Assembly: GCA_035551575.1 (NCBI GenBank)
Contig: DASZNJ010000029.1
Location: 1-21,012, forward strand
Source: JABFXC01 sp035551575
Lineage (GTDB): Bacteria; Gemmatimonadota; Gemmatimonadetes; Gemmatimonadales; Gemmatimonadaceae
Direction of reading: 5' to 3'
DNA length: 21,012 bases
Shown piece after piece: positions 1-6,694 of this stretch; the first letter of the stretch is position 1; every line of letters begins with the position of its first letter. The notes below the pieces were generated by a model, which saw only the letters and a list, made by a program, of their open reading frames with translations, made no database searches and was not told the DNA's origin. A program made the position numbers and the translations under genes.

Positions 1-216
1 GACACGCTCGCGCTGCCGAAGCCGAGCCGGCCGCCGCCTGTCAGCCGGGTGATCGTCAGGCTCGGCGCGCCGCTCACGCCGGCGACGAGCTACCGGCTCC
101 GGGCCACCGACGTCTGGGGACTCTCCGGCGCGCCGCGCACGAGCGATCGCGTGTTCACGACCCCGAAGCCCGCGCCACCGGCCGCGCGCGACAGCGCCGC
201 GGCGCAGAAGCCGTGA
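1..216 (+). CDS. C-terminal fragment of an exported Ig-like-domain protein (partial, 5' end outside window)
   Basis: The first base opens frame 1, which runs uninterrupted to TGA at 214-216 and gives the last 71 residues of a protein. The visible part holds a beta-rich stretch (SYRLRATDVWGLSG, then RVFTTPKP) resembling the last strands of bacterial Ig-like (Big_5/SbsA-type) domains of exported lipoproteins, followed by a low-complexity Pro/Ala tail. The stop overlaps the GTG of selA (GTGA), so the two genes are probably translationally coupled. The family call rests on a short fragment and is tentative; that this is a coding 3' end is supported by the open frame and the tight junction. Confidence 0.6.
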   Translation, partial: DTLALPKPSRPPPVSRVIVRLGAPLTPATSYRLRATDVWGLSGAPRTSDRVFTTPKPAPPAARDSAAAQKP

Positions 217-1619
217 CGACCGACCCTCGCCGCAACCTGCCGAGCGTCGGCGCACTCCTCGAGAGCGAGGCGCTGCGTGCGATGCTCGCCGCCGAGCCGC
301 GGTCGCTCGTCGTCGGCGCCGTTCGAGACGCGCTCGAGGTCGCGCGGCGGGCCCCCGATGCGGCACCGTCGAGCGAGGCGGGATGGGTGGACGCGGTGCA
401 CCACGCGCTCGACGACCGCCGCCGTCCATCGCTGCGCGCCGTGATCAACGCGACGGGGGTCGTCCTCCACACGAACCTCGGCCGCGCGCCGCTGGCGAAC
501 GCGGCGCGCGACGCGGTGCTCGCCGTCAGCGAGGGGTTCAGCAACCTCGAATACGACCTCGACGCGGGCGGGCGCGGGTCGCGCCACTCGCACGCGGTCG
601 GGCTGCTGCGCGAGCTGACGGGCGCCGAGGACGCGATCGTCGTCAACAACTGCGCGGCGGCGCTCGTCCTCGCGCTCGATGCGCTGTCGCGCGGGCGCGA
701 GGCGATCGTCTCGCGCGGTGAGCTGGTCGAGATCGGGGGGAGCTTCCGCGTCCCGGACATCATGGCGAAGAGCGGCGCGGCGCTCGTCGAGGTCGGAACG
801 ACCAACCGCACCCACCTCGACGACTACCGCCGCGCGCTCGGCCCGGAGACCGGCGCGATCCTCAAGGTCCACCGCGGCAACTTCGCGCTCGCGGGATTCG
901 TCGCCGAGGTCGCGGTTCGCGAGCTCGTTCCGCTGGCGCGTGAGGCGGGGGTGCCGCTGTTGCATGATCTCGGCAGCGGCCTCCTGCTCCCGCTCGACGA
1001 GTACGGGCTCGCCGGGGAGGTCACCGCCCGCGACGCGTTAGGCGCGGGCGCGTCGCTGGTGATGATGAGCGGGGACAAGCTGCTCGGGGGGCCGCAGGCG
1101 GGGATCATCGTCGGCGAGGCGGCACTGGTCGCGCGGCTGCGCGCCGACCCCCTCGCCCGCGCGCTGCGGGTCGACAAGATGACGCTGGCCGCCCTCGAGG
1201 CGACGCTCGCGCTCTACCGCGACCCGTCGCGCGCGGTCGGCGAGATCCCCGCGCTGGCGATGCTGACCACACCGGTGAATGAGGTGCGCCGCCGCGCCGA
1301 AGCGATCGCCAGCGCGCTCGGCGGCCCGAGCGGGGTCTTCGTGCGCGTCGTCGACAGCACGGCCACGGTCGGCGGCGGGGCCTTCCCCACCGCGCGCATC
1401 CCGTCGGCGGCGGTCGCGCTCGCGAGCGGGGCCGGCACGAGCGCCGATGCGCTCGCCGCCCGGCTCCGCGCCGCTTCCATCCCGGTGATCGGCCGGATCG
1501 AGAACGACCTGCTCCTCCTCGACATCCGCAGCGTCCCCGCCGCGCACGACGGACGGTTGATTCGCGCCGTCGGCGACGCGTTAGGCGCGCCGGCCTCGCC
1601 CGCACCGCACCCCCGATGA
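213..1619 (+). CDS. selA: L-seryl-tRNA(Sec) selenium transferase (SelA)
   Basis: SelA is a PLP enzyme that converts Ser-tRNA(Sec) to Sec-tRNA(Sec) using selenophosphate. The 468-aa product has the usual family length. It shows the N-terminal tRNA-binding helical part (about 1-70), the INATGVVLHTNLGRAPL block (about 78-92), NNCAAALVLAL, and the PLP-lysine block SGDKLLGGPQAGIIVG with the Schiff-base lysine at K289. The GTG start at 213 overlaps the previous stop, and the stop overlaps the ATG of gmhB (ATGA), so the gene sits in a tightly packed + strand operon. Its usual partner selB is not in the window. Two CGTTAGGC words (1036-1043, 1579-1586) lie in frame as A-L-G with TTA leucine codons. 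The family call is firm; an active selenocysteine pathway also needs selB, selC and selD elsewhere. Confidence 0.95.
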   Translation: MTTDPRRNLPSVGALLESEALRAMLAAEPRSLVVGAVRDALEVARRAPDAAPSSEAGWVDAVHHALDDRRRPSLRAVINATGVVLHTNLGRAPLANAARDAVLAVSEGFSNLEYDLDAGGRGSRHSHAVGLLRELTGAEDAIVVNNCAAALVLALDALSRGREAIVSRGELVEIGGSFRVPDIMAKSGAALVEVGTTNRTHLDDYRRALGPETGAILKVHRGNFALAGFVAEVAVRELVPLAREAGVPLLHDLGSGLLLPLDEYGLAGEVTARDALGAGASLVMMSGDKLLGGPQAGIIVGEAALVARLRADPLARALRVDKMTLAALEATLALYRDPSRAVGEIPALAMLTTPVNEVRRRAEAIASALGGPSGVFVRVVDSTATVGGGAFPTARIPSAAVALASGAGTSADALAARLRAASIPVIGRIENDLLLLDIRSVPAAHDGRLIRAVGDALGAPASPAPHPR

Positions 1620-2173
1620 CCGAACCAGCGCCGCGCCGCGCCGCCTTCCTCGACCGCGACGGGACGCTGATCGTCGACGCGGACTTTCTCGCCAGGCCGG
1701 AGGGGGTCGAGCTGATCCCCGGAGCCACCGACGCGGTGCGGCGGCTCAACGAGGCGGGGGTCCTCGTCGTCGTGATCACCAACCAGTCGGGGATCGCCCG
1801 CGGCCTGCTCACGGAGGAGGACTACGCGCGGGTCGAGGAGCGGGTGCGCCTCGACTTCGCCGACGCCGGCGCGCGGATCGACGCGACCTATCACTGTCCA
1901 CACCATCCGGCGATCACCGGGCAGTGCAGCTGCCGGAAGCCGGCGCTCGGGATGTACGAGCAGGCGCGCGACGAGCTCGGGCTCGACACCGCGGCTTCGC
2001 TGTTCGTCGGCGACCGCTGGCGCGACGTCGGGCCGGGGATCGAGCTCGGCGGGCGGGCGATCCTCGTCACCAGCCCGGCGACCCCCCACGACGACCTGAT
2101 GCGGGCCGAGCGGGACGCCGAGACCGCGCCCACGCTCGGCGACGCGGTCGACCGCTACCTGAACGGGAATTAG
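1616..2173 (+). CDS. gmhB: D-glycero-D-manno-heptose 1,7-bisphosphate 7-phosphatase (GmhB, HAD family)
   Basis: This 185-aa protein is a HAD-superfamily phosphatase of the GmhB/HisB-N type, which removes the 7-phosphate of heptose bisphosphate during ADP-heptose synthesis for LPS core. HAD motif I is LDRDGT (D13 nucleophile, D15), motif II is ITNQSG (T55), the motif III lysine is K108, and motif IV is GDRWRD (D133, D137). The zinc-loop pattern C94-x-H96 ... C104-x-C106 is intact and is typical of GmhB. The ATG overlaps the selA stop. The stop codon at 2171-2173 lies inside the left arm of the AT-rich hairpin at 2167-2193. A histidinol-phosphatase role is less likely because no his genes are nearby. 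Its pairing with selA is not a usual one. Confidence 0.9.
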   Translation: MTEPAPRRAAFLDRDGTLIVDADFLARPEGVELIPGATDAVRRLNEAGVLVVVITNQSGIARGLLTEEDYARVEERVRLDFADAGARIDATYHCPHHPAITGQCSCRKPALGMYEQARDELGLDTAASLFVGDRWRDVGPGIELGGRAILVTSPATPHDDLMRAERDAETAPTLGDAVDRYLNGN

Positions 2174-2193
2174 TATTCATATGGTACTAATTC
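2167..2193 (+). promoter_or_regulatory. AT-rich perfect hairpin in the gmhB-purN junction
   Basis: GAATTAGTA (2167-2175) and TACTAATTC (2185-2193) are perfect inverted repeats with a 9-nt loop TTCATATGG. The element covers the gmhB stop codon and ends 4 nt before the purN ATG, which is where a ribosome binding site should be; no Shine-Dalgarno sequence is visible. It is very AT-rich in a roughly 70 % GC window. It could be a translational or transcriptional control element, or a small inserted palindrome; no T-run follows it. Confidence 0.6.
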
Positions 2194-2197
2194 GGCG

Positions 2198-2890
2198 ATG
2201 ACGGCGCGGAAGCGGGTGGCGGTGCTGGCGTCGGGAGGCGGGTCGAACCTGCAGGCGGTGATCGACCACCTCGCCGCGCTCGGCGGGCGCCGCAGCGCCG
2301 ACGTCGTGCTGGTGGTGGCCGGGCGGGAGAGCGCTGGGGCGCTGGCGCGGGCGCGCCGGGGCGCCATCGCGACCGCGGTCACCGCGCCCGACTCGCTGGC
2401 GGAGATACTCGACCGGCACGCGATCGACCTCGTCGTGCTTGCCGGCTACCTCTCCTTCGTCCCCGTCGCGGTCACCGAACGATGGGCGGGGCGGATCATC
2501 AACGTCCATCCCGCGCTGCTCCCGTCGTTCGGCGGGCACGGGCTGTTCGGGGGGCGCGTCCACCGCGCCGTGCTCGCGGCCGGGGTACGCGTCAGCGGGG
2601 CGACGGTGCACTTCGTCGACGCCGAGTACGACCGCGGCCCGATCATCGCCCAGTGGCCGGTCCCCGTCGCCGCCGGCGACACTCCGGAGTCGCTCGCTGC
2701 CCGCGTTCTCCGCGTCGAGCACCTGCTCCTCCCGCGCGCGGTCGATGCCCTCGCCCGCGGCGCGGTGTCGCTCGGCGCCGACGGCCGCGTGCGCGGTGGC
2801 GCTGCGATCGCCCCGATGGGCCCCTTCACTTTCCACCCGTCTGACGATGCCACGCTGGTCGCCGAGATCGATGCGCTCTTTCCTGCCTGA
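2198..2890 (+). CDS. purN: phosphoribosylglycinamide formyltransferase (PurN)
   Basis: PurN transfers a formyl group from 10-formyltetrahydrofolate to GAR, the third step of purine synthesis. The 230-aa product begins RVAVLASGGGSNLQAVIDHL, the phosphate-binding start of the family, so the ATG at 2198 fits well. The active-site block INVHPALLPSFGGHG carries N102 and H104, and VDAEYDRGPI carries the catalytic aspartate, D145 by alignment to E. coli D144. The last 20 nt overlap the start of the downstream peptidase. purH follows further along the same strand, so purine genes are grouped here. The 9-bp hairpin just before the start may control its translation. Confidence 0.93.
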   Translation: MTARKRVAVLASGGGSNLQAVIDHLAALGGRRSADVVLVVAGRESAGALARARRGAIATAVTAPDSLAEILDRHAIDLVVLAGYLSFVPVAVTERWAGRIINVHPALLPSFGGHGLFGGRVHRAVLAAGVRVSGATVHFVDAEYDRGPIIAQWPVPVAAGDTPESLAARVLRVEHLLLPRAVDALARGAVSLGADGRVRGGAAIAPMGPFTFHPSDDATLVAEIDALFPA

Positions 2891-5018
2891 CGGCCGGGTT
2901 CTCGCCGCCGCGCTCCTCGCGCTCGCAGTCCTGGGCTCTGGCGGCGGGAGCGTCCCCGCCGTCGGCGCGCAGGAGGCGGCTCCGCCCGATCGGGACGCGA
3001 TCCTGACGGCGGTCGCGAGCTGGATCGCGCTCGACGTCACTCCGGGTCGTGAGGCGCTGGTCGCTCCCCAGATGAAGGCGCTCGGCTTCCACCCCGCCCC
3101 GCTCGACGGCTACGTGATCCGGCGGGGCAATGGGTCACCGCGCCGCGTGGTGGCCTGCGCGCTCGACGAGGCGGGGTATGTCGTCAGCGCGATCACCGGC
3201 GACGGATTCCTCCGGCTCCACGGGAGCGGGAATACGCCGCACTCCGCGCTCTGGGACCAGTTCCACGAGGGGCAGCGCATCCGCGTCCGCACCGCCGGTG
3301 GGGGAGTCCCGGGAGTGATCGCCGTGCGCAGCACGCATCTCTGGCGCGGACGCCTGGCGGAATCGGCACCCGCCTCGATCGAGAGCTTCTACGTCGACGT
3401 TGGCGCGCGCTCGGCGGCCGAGGTGGCGCGCCTCGGGATCGCGCCGCTCGACCCGGTGGCACGGGAGCAGGATGGCTGGCGCTACGCCGACATGGTCGCC
3501 GGTCCCGGTGCGGCATCGCGCGCCGGCTGCGCGGCGATCGCCGCCGCGTCGCGGCTGACGCCATCGCGCGGCGAGACGATCTTCCTCCTGTCGTCGCAGG
3601 GGGCCTTCGCCTTCACCGGGCTCTCGGCGGCGCTGGCGACGTTCGGGGCAGTAGACTCGTTGATCGTGGTCGATCCGTCGCTTGCACGCGCGGACAGCGG
3701 CGAGGCAGGGGTGCAGATCGCCCGTCGGACCCCGACCGCGGAGGAGCTCCCGCTCTCGCCGCGGCTGGGGATCGGGGCGACGACGGCGATCGGCGTTCGG
3801 ACGAGCTTTCGCGGCTCGCTGGTCGAGAGCATCGCCGCCGACGACGCGGCGGAGCTGTTCGACGAGGTCGCGCGCGCCGCGGGGGTCCGGCCCGGCGCGC
3901 CCGCGGTGGCGGTTCCGGCGGCGCGAGCGGACGCACGAGCGGCGCCACGCGATTCGCTGGCGCCGGTGCGCACGCTGCTGACGGCGCTCGCGGACAGCTA
4001 CGGGGTATCGGAGCACGAGGCGCCGGTGCGCGCCGCGGTGCTGCGCGCCCTTCCCGCCTGGGCACGCGAGCGGGCGAAGGTCGACAGCATCGGCAACATC
4101 GTCCTCGCGGCCGGACCGGCTCGCGACACGGTGGTGTTCATCGCGCACCTCGACGAGATCGGTTTCGAGATCGCGAGGATCGCGCCCGACGGGACGCTCT
4201 CGCTGCGGACGCGCGGTGGATTCTTCCGCTCGTTGTGGGAGGGACAGCCCGCGCTGCTCCACTTCGACCCGCCGCGGCAGCCGCCGGCCGGATGTGCGTT
4301 GCGCTTCGTTCCCGGCGCTTCGCCGCGCTCGGCGGCCGGGGTCTTCGTCCCGCGCGCGTCGGCGACGACGAAGCAGCCGGCGGAGGTGACGGCGTGGATG
4401 GGTGTGGACTCGGTGGCCCTCGCCGCGTGCGGCGTGACCACCGGCATGAGCCTCACCGGGGTGAAGCACGCGACGCCGCTCGCGGGCACGCGCTTCAGCG
4501 CCCGGTCGATCGACGACCGGGCCGGCTGCGCGGCGCTCATCCTCGCCGTGCGCGACCTGAACGAGAAGGCACTCGACCACGCCGTGCTCTTCGTCTGGTC
4601 GGTGCAGGAGGAAACCGCGCTGGGCGGCGCCGCCTTCACCGCGGCGCGGCTCGGCCCGACCGTCAAGCGCGTGCATGCGGTGGACACCTTCGTATCGGCC
4701 GACTCCCCGCTCGAGAGCACGCGCTTCGCCGTCGCCCCGATCGGGAGCGGCGCGGTGGTGCGTGCGCTCGACAACTCGAGTGCGACCCCGGCGCGGGAGG
4801 TCGAGCGGGTGGTGGCGCTCGCGAAGGCGAAGCGCATCCCCCTGCAGGCCGGCACCACCAACGGCGGCAACGACGGATCCGAGCTGGCCCGGTTCGGCGC
4901 GGTCGGCGTTCCGGTCGCGTGGCCGCTGCGCTACAGCCATTCGCCGGCGGAGGTGATCGACCTGCGCGACCTCGCCGCGCTGGCGCGGCTCGTCGGCGCC
5001 CTCGCCGTCTCACGTTAG
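2871..5018 (+). CDS. secreted M42-type metallo-aminopeptidase with a degenerate N-terminal copy of the same domain
   Basis: I place the start at ATG 2871, inside the end of purN, because it yields a clean signal peptide (R/hydrophobic LAAALLALAVL, predicted cut after VGA before QEAAPP); the frame further upstream only shadows purN. The product is 715 aa, about twice a normal M42 enzyme. The C-terminal half (about 360-715) carries a complete di-metal set: H426 in AHLDEIGF, D548/D549 in SIDDRAG, E580/E581 in QEETALGGAA, D605 in VDTFVSA and H690 in RYSHSPAEV. The N-terminal half (about 40-345) follows the same order, with ALDEAGYVVSAITGDG, AASRAGCAAI, SSQGAFAFTG, VVDPSLA and RTSFRGS, but the ligand positions are changed. 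It is therefore probably a pseudo-peptidase domain joined to an active one and acting in the periplasm. The stop TAG lies inside a CGTTAGGC word (5013-5020). Substrate is unknown. Confidence 0.82.
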   Translation: MRSFLPDGRVLAAALLALAVLGSGGGSVPAVGAQEAAPPDRDAILTAVASWIALDVTPGREALVAPQMKALGFHPAPLDGYVIRRGNGSPRRVVACALDEAGYVVSAITGDGFLRLHGSGNTPHSALWDQFHEGQRIRVRTAGGGVPGVIAVRSTHLWRGRLAESAPASIESFYVDVGARSAAEVARLGIAPLDPVAREQDGWRYADMVAGPGAASRAGCAAIAAASRLTPSRGETIFLLSSQGAFAFTGLSAALATFGAVDSLIVVDPSLARADSGEAGVQIARRTPTAEELPLSPRLGIGATTAIGVRTSFRGSLVESIAADDAAELFDEVARAAGVRPGAPAVAVPAARADARAAPRDSLAPVRTLLTALADSYGVSEHEAPVRAAVLRALPAWARERAKVDSIGNIVLAAGPARDTVVFIAHLDEIGFEIARIAPDGTLSLRTRGGFFRSLWEGQPALLHFDPPRQPPAGCALRFVPGASPRSAAGVFVPRASATTKQPAEVTAWMGVDSVALAACGVTTGMSLTGVKHATPLAGTRFSARSIDDRAGCAALILAVRDLNEKALDHAVLFVWSVQEETALGGAAFTAARLGPTVKRVHAVDTFVSADSPLESTRFAVAPIGSGAVVRALDNSSATPAREVERVVALAKAKRIPLQAGTTNGGNDGSELARFGAVGVPVAWPLRYSHSPAEVIDLRDLAALARLVGALAVSR

Positions 5019-5066
5019 GCCTCACGCGATCCCGTCGCCCGGCCATTCCCGATCCCGGCTTCCCGA

Positions 5067-6620
5067 ATGCGAGCACTTCTTTCCGTTTCCGACAAATCCG
5101 GCCTCGTCGACTTCGCCCGCGGACTCGCCGGGCTCGGGTGGGAGCTGATCTCCACCGGCGGCACGGCGCGGGCGATCCGCGAGGCGAAGATCCCGGTGCG
5201 CGACGTCAGCGAGGTCACCGGCTTCCCCGAGATGATGGACGGGCGGGTGAAGACGCTGCACCCGATGGTGCATGGCGGGCTGCTCGCGCGCCGCGACGTC
5301 CCCGAGCACATAGCCGCGATGCGCGAGCACGGCATCGAGCCGATCGACCTCGTCGTCGTGAACCTCTACCCGTTCCGCGAGACGGCGGCGAAGGCCGGTG
5401 TTTCGCGGGAGGAAGTCGTCGAGAACATCGACATCGGCGGCCCGTCGATGCTCCGCTCGGCGGCCAAGAACTTCGCGTCGGTGACGGTGGTGGTCGATCC
5501 CGCCGACTACTCACGGGTGCTCGACGCACTGCGCGCGCCCGGGGAGGGACAGGACGCGGCCGTCGCGCTCGCGATGCGGCGCGACCTCGCCGAGAAGGCG
5601 TACGCACACACCGCGGCGTACGATGCAGCGATCAGTGCCTGGTTCGCGGCGCAGCGCGGCGACCAGTTCCCGAGCGAGATGACGCTCGCCCTGCGCAAGG
5701 CGCAGTCGCTCCGCTATGGCGAGAATCCGGGCCAGCGGGCGGCGCTCTACTATACCACGAACGATGCTGAATCAGGGCTGCAAGGCCTGATTCAGCGGGG
5801 CGGCAAGGAGCTTTCCTTCAACAACCTGCTCGACCTCGACGGAGCGCTGCTCGCCGCGGACGCGTTCCGCGGCGAGCCGTGCTGCGCGATCATCAAGCAC
5901 ACGACGCCGTGCGGCATCGCGACCGGGCGCGACGCGTTCGATGCGTACCGCAAGGCGCTCGCCTGTGACCCCGTGTCGGCGTTCGGCTCGGTGATCGCCT
6001 TCACCGTCCCCGTGGACGACGCGGCTGCCGAGGCGGTGTCGGCGCTGTTCGTCGAGTGCATCGTCGCGCCTTCCTTCAGCGCGGGAGCGGTCGAGATCCT
6101 CGGCCGGAAGAAGAACCTGCGCGTCCTCGAGGGGGAGGCGCGGTGGCGAGACGGGGCGCTCGACTTCAAGCGGGTGCGCGGCGGCTTCCTCGCCCAGCAG
6201 CGCGCCCCGCTCGCGAAGTCGGACGACGTCTGGAAGGTCGTGACCGAGCGGGCGCCGACGGAGGCGGAGGCACGCGACCTCGCCTTCGCCTGGAAGGCGG
6301 TGTCGAGCGTGAAGTCGAACGCGATCCTGCTCGCCCGCGACGGGGCGAGCATCGGGATCGGCGCCGGCCAGATGTCGCGCGTGGACGCGGCGTTCGTCGC
6401 CGTGCACAAGGCCCGGCAGGCCGGCCACGACACGACAGGCGCCGCGCTGGGCTCCGACGCCTTCTTCCCCTTCCGGGACGGGATCGACCAGGCGGCGGCC
6501 GCGGGGGTGACGGCGATCGTCCAGCCGGGAGGGTCGGTCCGGGACGACGAAGTGATCGCGGCAGCAAACCAGCATGGCATCGCGATGGTACTAACTGGAC
6601 AGCGTCTCTTCCGTCACTGA
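5067..6620 (+). CDS. purH: bifunctional AICAR formyltransferase / IMP cyclohydrolase (PurH)
   Basis: PurH carries out the last two steps of IMP synthesis. The 517-aa length is typical. The N-terminal cyclohydrolase (MGS-like) domain starts LLSVSDKSGLVDFARGL and has MMDGRVKTLHPMVHGG. The C-terminal transformylase has LRYGENPGQRAALYY, GKELSFNNLLDLDGALLA and the catalytic K277-H278 in IIKHTTPCGIATG, and ends QPGGSVRDDEVI ... TGQRLFRH. The start at 5067 is fixed by the family N-terminus; I see no strong Shine-Dalgarno sequence. It follows the peptidase by 48 nt. A perfect 11-bp palindromic hairpin lies in frame at 5766-5796, in a variable loop just before GKELSFNN. Confidence 0.96.
   Translation: MRALLSVSDKSGLVDFARGLAGLGWELISTGGTARAIREAKIPVRDVSEVTGFPEMMDGRVKTLHPMVHGGLLARRDVPEHIAAMREHGIEPIDLVVVNLYPFRETAAKAGVSREEVVENIDIGGPSMLRSAAKNFASVTVVVDPADYSRVLDALRAPGEGQDAAVALAMRRDLAEKAYAHTAAYDAAISAWFAAQRGDQFPSEMTLALRKAQSLRYGENPGQRAALYYTTNDAESGLQGLIQRGGKELSFNNLLDLDGALLAADAFRGEPCCAIIKHTTPCGIATGRDAFDAYRKALACDPVSAFGSVIAFTVPVDDAAAEAVSALFVECIVAPSFSAGAVEILGRKKNLRVLEGEARWRDGALDFKRVRGGFLAQQRAPLAKSDDVWKVVTERAPTEAEARDLAFAWKAVSSVKSNAILLARDGASIGIGAGQMSRVDAAFVAVHKARQAGHDTTGAALGSDAFFPFRDGIDQAAAAGVTAIVQPGGSVRDDEVIAAANQHGIAMVLTGQRLFRH
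5766..5796 (+). repeat. in-frame perfect 11-bp inverted repeat inside purH
   Basis: GCTGAATCAGG (5766-5776) and CCTGATTCAGC (5786-5796) are exact reverse complements around a 9-nt loop. The element encodes A234 onwards in a variable surface loop between the ALYY and GKELS blocks of the transformylase domain, so the reading frame is kept. Its stem is AT-richer than its surroundings. Its geometry (9-nt loop) matches the hairpin at 2167-2193, although the stem sequences differ. Confidence 0.65.
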
Positions 6621-6694
6621 GCCGCAACCGCCATTTTCAATGGCTTGGGGGCTCCGCGACAGGCGGCGCCCCGCCGCACACCCCTCCGGACCGC

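Noticed and set aside
1035..1586. CGTTAGGC/GCCTAACG matches the integron attC core consensus GTTRRRY / RYYYAAC
   Set aside because: The copies lie singly inside housekeeping genes, hundreds of bases apart, without the paired sites and imperfect inverted repeats of an attC; there is no integrase gene and no cassette structure.
2439..2870. Upstream extension of the M42 peptidase frame through purN
   Set aside because: The extra 144 residues are Arg/Ser/Pro-rich and mirror purN in another frame; the signal peptide begins at ATG 2871.
3135..4940. Long antisense open frames opposite the peptidase, the TonB receptor and others
   Set aside because: In GC-rich DNA the complementary frame is often open; these products are rich in Arg/Ala/Asp with no recognisable domain, while the opposite strand encodes a clear family.
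6056..6694. Upstream extension of the DUF2723 frame through the end of purH
   Set aside because: It is an Arg/Gly-rich shadow of purH; the family N-terminus starts shortly after ATG 6695.
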